Positions 1 through 6,500 of a stretch of 8,129 bases of DNA are shown here, piece by piece (position 1 is the stretch's first letter; every line of letters begins with the position of its first letter). Source of the stretch: Streptococcus oralis (GTDB taxonomy: Bacteria > Bacillota > Bacilli > Lactobacillales > Streptococcaceae). The DNA is taken from the NCBI GenBank assembly GCA_937930605.1, contig CALHBZ010000183.1, forward strand, positions 1 through 8,129, given 5' to 3'. Position numbers and translations under genes: made by a program. The notes under the pieces are model-generated. The model worked only from the letters and a program-made list of their open reading frames with translations. It did not search any database and had not been told where the DNA came from.

Positions 1-226
1 GAGCCAAGTGCAGGAAGAAAAACCAGAAATTCCTTCACAAGATCAAACTAACAAACCTGCTTCTCCTCAGAGTCAAGAAGCTAAACCGGATGTACCGCTA
101 CAGACTCCAGAAAGAAAAGAGACTGCAGTCTTACCAAATACTGGAACAGCAACAGATTCCGCCTTCTTACTTGGTCTTTTAACCGCCTTGACAGGATTGT
201 TCCTGATCAAAAAGAGGGAAGAGTAA
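1..226 (+). CDS. C-terminal end of an LPxTG cell-wall-anchored surface protein (5' end outside window)
   Basis: The frame is open from the left edge (first full codon at base 2) to a TAA at 224-226, giving 74 visible residues. The first part is a Pro/Glu/Gln/Lys/Ser-rich spacer typical of a cell-wall-spanning region. It is followed by LPNTG (codons 131-145), a hydrophobic stretch of about 18 residues (starting AFLLGLL) and a charged tail KKREE. This is the standard sortase A sorting signal: the enzyme cuts between Thr and Gly and links the protein to peptidoglycan. A GTG at base 8 could serve as a start codon, but there is no signal peptide and the spacer already reads through it, so I treat the gene as truncated by the window edge. 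The functional domains lie upstream, so the protein's role cannot be judged. An intrinsic terminator follows about 65 bp after the stop. The anchor call is firm; the identity is unknown. Confidence 0.93.
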   Translation, partial: SQVQEEKPEIPSQDQTNKPASPQSQEAKPDVPLQTPERKETAVLPNTGTATDSAFLLGLLTALTGLFLIKKREE

Positions 227-290
227 AAGTTGGTAGTTTTCAACGTAATTCCTAATGCATAGAAATTAGTCTTTGCAACTAGGATTTGAG

Positions 291-345
291 GGCGGAACAT
301 AACCCCATAAAGAATTTAATGTGTGGTATGTTCCGTCTGTTTTAT
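291..345 (+). terminator. Rho-independent terminator of the upstream surface-protein gene
   Basis: The left arm GGCGGAACATA (291-301) pairs with the right arm TATGTTCCGTC (327-337) over 11 bp, with one G-T pair near the base. Two further C-G pairs can form across a single bulged A (CC at 303-304 with GG at 325-326). The loop is about 20 nt, which is longer than usual. The right arm is followed by a T-rich tract (TGTTTTATT, about 338-346). It lies between the stop at 226 and the next promoter region, so it separates the two genes into different transcription units. Confidence 0.82.
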
Positions 346-364
346 TATGATTCTATTTTTAAAA

Positions 365-393
365 TTTAAAGCAAAATATATTTTTTGGATAAA
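365..393 (+). promoter_or_regulatory. Candidate sigma-A promoter for the beta-galactosidase gene
   Basis: A possible -35 TTTAAA (365-370) and -10 GATAAA (388-393) are separated by 17 bp; each matches the consensus at about four of six positions. A TG at 386-387 just before the -10 may help. The implied transcription start near base 400 falls inside the cre box, a usual layout for CcpA repression. The region is very AT-rich, so other assignments are possible, for example TATATT at 377-382 as the -10. A promoter somewhere between the terminator and base 400 is likely; this exact choice is tentative. Confidence 0.4.
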
Positions 394-394
394 G

Positions 395-409
395 TTGTAA
401 ACGCTTACG
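395..409 (+). promoter_or_regulatory. cre site (CcpA operator)
   Basis: TTGTAAACGCTTACG matches the catabolite-responsive element consensus WTGNAARCGNWWNCA at 14 of 15 positions, with only the last base (G instead of A) deviating. It is partly palindromic around the central CG. It sits 28 bp before the ATG and overlaps the predicted transcription start. In Firmicutes, CcpA with HPr-Ser-P binds such sites and blocks initiation when glucose or another preferred sugar is present, which suits a gene for a glycan-degrading enzyme. The motif match is direct; repression is inferred. Confidence 0.83.
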
Positions 410-422
410 AAAAACGTCAGAT

Positions 423-429
423 AGGAAGG
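423..429 (+). promoter_or_regulatory. Shine-Dalgarno sequence fixing the start at 437
   Basis: AGGAAGG lies 7 nt before the ATG at 437. It is a strong match to the anti-Shine-Dalgarno sequence. Together with the YSIRK signal peptide that begins directly afterwards, it makes 437 the clear start codon. Confidence 0.85.
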
Positions 430-436
430 TTTCTTT

Positions 437-535
437 ATGGAAAAGAAATGTAAGTATAGTATTAGAAAATACGCTATCGGTGCTTGCTCTGTCATGATTG
501 GAGCACTATTATTCGGTACATCGTTGGCATCGGCT
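437..535 (+). other. YSIRK-type signal peptide
   Basis: Residues 1-33 begin with a short basic segment (MEKKCK), followed by YSIRKYAIGACSVMIG, a clear match to the YSIRK-G/S motif. A hydrophobic core (about 19-31) and an ASA site before Asp34 follow, so signal peptidase I probably cuts after Ala33. In streptococci and staphylococci this signal type directs sortase substrates to the division septum. It strongly implies an LPxTG anchor at the unseen C-terminus. Confidence 0.93.
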
Positions 536-3500
536 GATGAAGTACAGGCACCTAGTCCAGCAACAGCTAGAGGGGAAGTTTCAGACAGGGGGGGAATTGA
601 AACTGGTGAGGTCGAGCAACTTGAAGGAAAGACAAACTTGGCAACTGAAGAAACTGCTCAGTTCGTCAAAGCGAAGGCAGATGAAGACACACCCACTCCT
701 TCTAAAAAGAATGAAAATGGAAAGGCAGAAAGTTCAGAATCAGTTCTGCCAGATTCTTCTTTTAGTCAGAAAGACAAAAATACGATAAATTCAGAACAAG
801 TCTCACACCAATCTCAGTCTCTAAGAACTGTAGAACAAGAAAAGCCAGCACCGCTGATTTCAAAGGAACAAAATCAGGTACAACCGATAACAACATCTCC
901 AGTTACCGAAGAAGAGAAAGCCTTACTTGAGGCTCGTAAGCAAAACTTTAATAAAGACTGGTACTTTAAGCTCAACCCTACCGGAGATCAATCTAAAGAA
1001 AATATTGATATGAAGGACTGGAAAAAGCTCAATCTCCCACATGACTGGAGTATTTTCTTTGACTTTGATCACTCGTCTCCAGCTCGCAACGAAGGTGGTC
1101 AGCTAAATGGTGGAGTAGCCTGGTATCGCAAGACCTTCACACTGGAGGAAGAAAATAAAGACAAGAATGTCCGTTTGACCTTTGATGGGGTTTATATGGA
1201 TTCGCATGTCTATGTCAATGGGAAACATGTTGGACACTATCCAAACGGCTATAATCAATTTTCTTATGATATTACAGATTACCTCTACAAAGATGGTCGT
1301 AAAAATACGATTGCAGTTCAGGTCACCAATAAACAACCAAGTAGTCGTTGGTACTCAGGAAGTGGTATTTATCGAGATGTTCATCTGGAGATGACAGATA
1401 AGCTACATGTCAGCAAGCACGGCAATACTATTACAACACCGAAGTTAAAGGAGCAACAAAAGGGTGATGTTGATACGGTTATTGCAAGCAAAGTTGTCAA
1501 TACAGATAGCAAGGCACATCAGGTTTATGTTGAACACCAAGTCTTTACCAAAGAAGGCCAGGCTGTCTCAGCTGCTGTTCGTTCTGTTATAAAAGAACTT
1601 GGAGCCAATCAGGAGCTACAATTTGACCAGACCCTTCAGGTCAACCGTCCTACTCTATGGACGACTAAATCAGATAAACCTCAGCTCTATGTCATGAAGA
1701 CTAAGGTTTATAAGGACAATCAGTTGGTTGATGTGACCGAAGATACCTTTGGCTATCGCTACTTTGATTGGACTGCAGCAGAAGGATTTTCACTAAATGG
1801 TGAGCGCATGAAATTCCATGGCGTATGTATTCACCAGGACAATGGAGCCTTAGGTTCGGAAGAAAATGCTAAGGCTATCTATCGCAAACTAAAATTACTC
1901 AAGGAGATGGGAGTCAACGCTATTCGTACTTCCCATAACCCAGCCAGCGAGCAATTGTTGAATGCAGCGGCTGAACTTGGATTCTTAGTACAGGAAGAAG
2001 CATTCGATACGTGGTATCATAGTAAAAAGACCTATGACTACGGCCGATTCTTTGATCAAGAAGCAACCCATCCAGATGCTAAACCAGGTGAAAAGTGGTC
2101 TGACTTTGATTTGAGAATGATGGTTGAAAAAGACAAGAACAATCCATCCATCATCATGTGGTCTCTCGGAAATGAAGTAGAAGAAGCCAATGGTGATGAG
2201 CGCTCTATTGCGACTGCTAAGCGCTTGAAGGCTGTTATCAAAGCAATTGACAAAGAGCGCTATGTCACTATGGGTGAAAACAAATTTAGTCAACGTTCTT
2301 CTGGAGATTTTCTGGAAATCGCTAAAATCATGGACGTTGTAGGAATGAACTATGGGGAGCACAATTATGAAGCCGTGCGTAGAGCTCATCCAGACTGGAA
2401 AATTTATGGATCCGAAACTTCTTCTGCAACTCGGACTCGTGGCTCTTATTATGATCCATCACGGATTTTGAATCACGACCACAGTGCTGGTCGTCACTAT
2501 GAGCAGTCTGACTATGGAAATGACAAGGTAGCTTGGGGACGAACAGCGACTCAATCATGGACCTTTGATCGTGATCGTGCTGGTTATGCAGGTCAATTTA
2601 TATGGACTGGTATTGACTATATCGGTGAGCCTACTCCTTGGCATAATATGGACCGAACACCAGTAAAAAGCTCCTTCTTTGGTATTATTGACACAGCAGG
2701 TTTGCCTAAGAATGACTTCTATCTTTACCAAAGCCAATGGCGTTCAGTCAAAGATAAGCCAATGGTTCATATGCTTCCACACTGGAATTGGGACGAGCAA
2801 AGCTTGCGAGATAGAAAGATGCTGGTTGACGGCAAAGTACCTGTTCGCGTCTTCTCAAATGCAGCTAGCGTTGAACTTTATTTGAACAATGAATCACTTG
2901 GTAAGAAGACCTTCGCTAAGAAACAGATAGCTGATGGCAGAAGTTATCAAGAAGGTGAAAATGGTCAACTCTATCTGGAGTGGAAGGTTGCTTATAAACC
3001 GGGTACACTTGTAGCGGTTGCTCGAGATGAGTCTGGCAAAGAGATTGCCCGTGATACCGTGACAACGGCTGAGCAAGCAAGCAATGTTCGTCTTGTCAAA
3101 GAAGAGCATGTTATCGGAGCGGATGGAAAAGACTTAACCTATATCCATTATGAAATTGTAGATGCTAATGGTAATCTCGTACCAACTGCAAATAACCTTG
3201 TGCATTTCAATCTTCATGGTCAAGGTGAGATTGTTGGTGTGGATAATGGTGAGCAGGCTAGTCGTGAACGTTATAAAGCTCAAGCAGATGGAACATGGAA
3301 GAGAAGAGCCTTTAATGGTAAGGGTGTCGTTGTCGTTAAGTCAACTGAAACAGCCGGCAAGTTCACCCTCTTCGCTGATTCAGAAGGTTTGGGCTCAGAC
3401 TCTGTAACTGTTTATACAGTGAAAAAAGACCAATCAGTCAAAGAATTAGTCGGATTCCTTCCTGCAAAAGCGACAGCTATGGTTGGTGACGAAGTACAGC

Positions 3501-6500
3501 TTCCACAGACAGTCAAGGCTGTCTATAGCGATGGCAGTACAGAAGATAAGTCCGTGACTTGGAAGACTCCAGATGACCTGACTAAGTCCCATGGTGTCAA
3601 AGAGGTTACAGGAAGCGTAGAAGGGACGAAGCAACCAGCTCGCTTGATGGTGAAAGTACTAGATTTGGTTGCCTGGTTACCGAAAAAACAGACGGTACCA
3701 GTCAATACTGATACAGAAGACTTGGATAAGACGGTTACTGCGGTATTCTCTGATGGATCGACCTCGGATACAGAAGTCAGCTCATGGACTTTGGAAAATC
3801 CAGAAGCCTTGAAGACTGAAAAAGGTGAAACAAAGGCTACAGGTAAGATTGAAGACACCGATATCTCAATTCCAGCCAGATTTAAAGCATCCGATGAGGA
3901 GGTACCAGAAGGTGCTGTGACAGGCATTCAGATTGCTGGCAAGAGTCTGGCAGACTTTAGTGCAGATAAGACTTACTATCGTATTCCGCTTGCTTATGGT
4001 GCAACTATTCCGACTGTTTCAGCAACAACAACCGGTGGAGCGACAGCAACTATTCAGCAGGCTGATTCTGGTAATGATAAGTTAACTTCTATCTTTGTAA
4101 CAGATGAGTCTGGCCGCCTAACTCGAGTTTACCGCTTGCAGTTTGTTGAGGCTAGCCCGGCCTTGACTGGTATCGAACTTGAAGTGGATAAGACAGAAAA
4201 TCTGGTTGAAGATCAAGCTATACCATATAAGGTCAAAGGTGTTTATGAGGATGGCACAAGAGCGCTTCTGTCGGAAAATGATGTAGAACTCACGATTAAG
4301 TCTGGAGATGGAGCAGAAGTAAAAGCGGAAAATGGCAGGCTTTTGCTCTACCGTAAAGGAACAGCTCATATCTCAGCTCGTCTTACCAAGGGAGACAAAA
4401 CCCTGACTTCGAAAGAGTTGACCTTAAATATTGTTGAAAATGCGCAAGAAAAAACCATTACAGAACTTCGGCCGATTAAGCTATCAACAGACTTGCATAA
4501 GTTGCCAAGTCTTCCGCAAGAAGTTCTAGCAGTTTATAATCAAGGTTTGCCACGTAAGGTAGCTGTTACTTGGGAGCCGATTTCCCAAGAAAAGGTTGAT
4601 CGCTATCATAGCTTTACCGTTAAGGGGCGAGTAGCAGGTACTGACATTGAAGCGCAAGCTCATGTGACTGTTGAAGGATTCTTGACAGCTGAAGAAGTGT
4701 CATTGGCTGTACCAAAAGGTGAGAAGATTAAACTTCCAGCAACAGTTCGTACTTATCATTCTGATGGCAGTGTCCAGTATAAAGAAGTAGCTTGGGATGA
4801 TGTTCCGGCAGATGCCACAGCTCAAGCTGGGAAAGTAGAAGTTACAGGAACAGTTCAGGGACTCAATTTGAGAACTAAGGCTCACATCCGAGTGTCTGAG
4901 CAAACGGTCCAAAACAAAAATATCTCTAAACAATGGACAGGGTCAGAACTTCCAGCAGCCTTTGTATCGGATACTGGTGGGGATGACAGTGCTAGCGCTT
5001 TAAATGATACCCATGTTTCAAGAACCCCAAGTGGAGCCAAGAACCGTTGGACCAACTGGCGTACTGGTAATGAAGAAGATTATGCAGGTATTCTATTTGG
5101 AGATGCAGGCGACTTGACCAAACGCTTCGTTGACAATCTAAAAGCAGATTTTTATACAGACGGTGCTATTGGCCTACCAGAGGACTATGTCATTGAATAC
5201 TACGCTGGCAAAGATCTTCCAGAATTACCAAAAGATGTCAACCATGTCCGCAAAGAAGCGCAGCATCCATTCAACCAAGCAAGTAATTGGAAGCCTGTAA
5301 CCGGTCTTCGTGCGCCTCAGACTCTGAGTGCTAATTCTGAAAATGTTTTCCGCTTTGATAAGGTAGAAACACCGGCTATCCGTATTCGTATGAAGAAGAA
5401 AGCGAACACTTCAGGTGTTGGTTTAACCGAGCTGACCGTTATGGGTAACAGTGTTGAAGAGGCGACAAGCGCAAAAGCTAAGCTTATGGTGGATGGACAA
5501 GCTATCCCAGGATTTAACAGTGCTATCAAGGAATATGAGATTGTCAAGAAAGAAACAGGCAATCAAGTGACCGCAGAAGTTAGCGATAATGGTTTGGCGA
5601 CAGTCATTCCAGCCGCAACTGAAAAGGATCCTGTTCGTGTCCTCATCAAGGCTGAAAATGGTCAAATCATAGATGAGTACCGCATTCGCTTTGTTAAAGA
5701 AAGTAAGCAAGTAGGCAAGCCGGTGGCAGCTGAAACATTATCAACGGTCGTGAATGTTGGAGATAAACTCAATTTGCCATCAACTGTACCTGTTTATTAT
5801 CCAAATGGTACAGAGTGGACGAAGAAAGATTTAGCTGTTACTTGGAATCCAGTTGATGAGAGTCTGCTTCAAACCAAAGGTAACTTTACACTGACAGGAA
5901 CGATTCAGGGGACAGATTTGCAAGCCCAGCTTAAAGTACGAGTAAGCGAGCAAACTGGACGTAATGCTGCTTTGAACCAAAATCACGATGATCAAGATTC
6001 TCTGGCTTTTGCCTCAATAACAAATGATACAGATCCAGCTTCAAAAGACAAGGTGCACTATGTCAATGATGGTTCGACTAACGAAAGCAATCGCTGGACT
6101 AACTGGTCAAGACAGGCTCCAAGTAAAGAAGTGTCTGTTGGTGTGCTCTTCAAAAAACAAGGTAAAATTGCTGCTGAAACAGTGACGCAAGTAGGTATGC
6201 AATTCTTCAGAGATGGTGGAACAGATGCACCACAAAAACTAGTTTTAGAATACTATGATGGACCAGATTTTACTGAACCAAATCCGGCTTCACGCTATTC
6301 TGAGCAGGCTGCTCATCCGTTCAACGATCCAAATAATTGGAAGCAGTTGAACTATACAGCAGACAGTGAAATCAAAGCTGGCAAGATGATTCATTTCAAC
6401 TTTGATGCTGTTAAAACAAAAGCTATCCGTGCTCGCATGACGCGCAAGGATACTACTAACGGAATTGCTCTAGTAGAATTCTCTGCAGTTACTCCAACAG

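Noticed and set aside
498..788. Plus-strand frame of 96 codons inside the start of the large gene.
   Set aside because: It overlaps the signal peptide and spacer in another frame, has no recognisable domain, and is only what would be read after a slip at the G7 tract.
1985..2389. Minus-strand frame of 134 codons opposite the TIM barrel.
   Set aside because: It lies antisense to the most conserved part of the GH2 domain, shows no motif I recognise, and is explained by codon bias of the real gene.
3523..3927. Minus-strand frame of 134 codons opposite the Big_4 region.
   Set aside because: Its Ser/Thr/Val-rich product is the antisense image of Big_4 repeats, and no start signal supports it.
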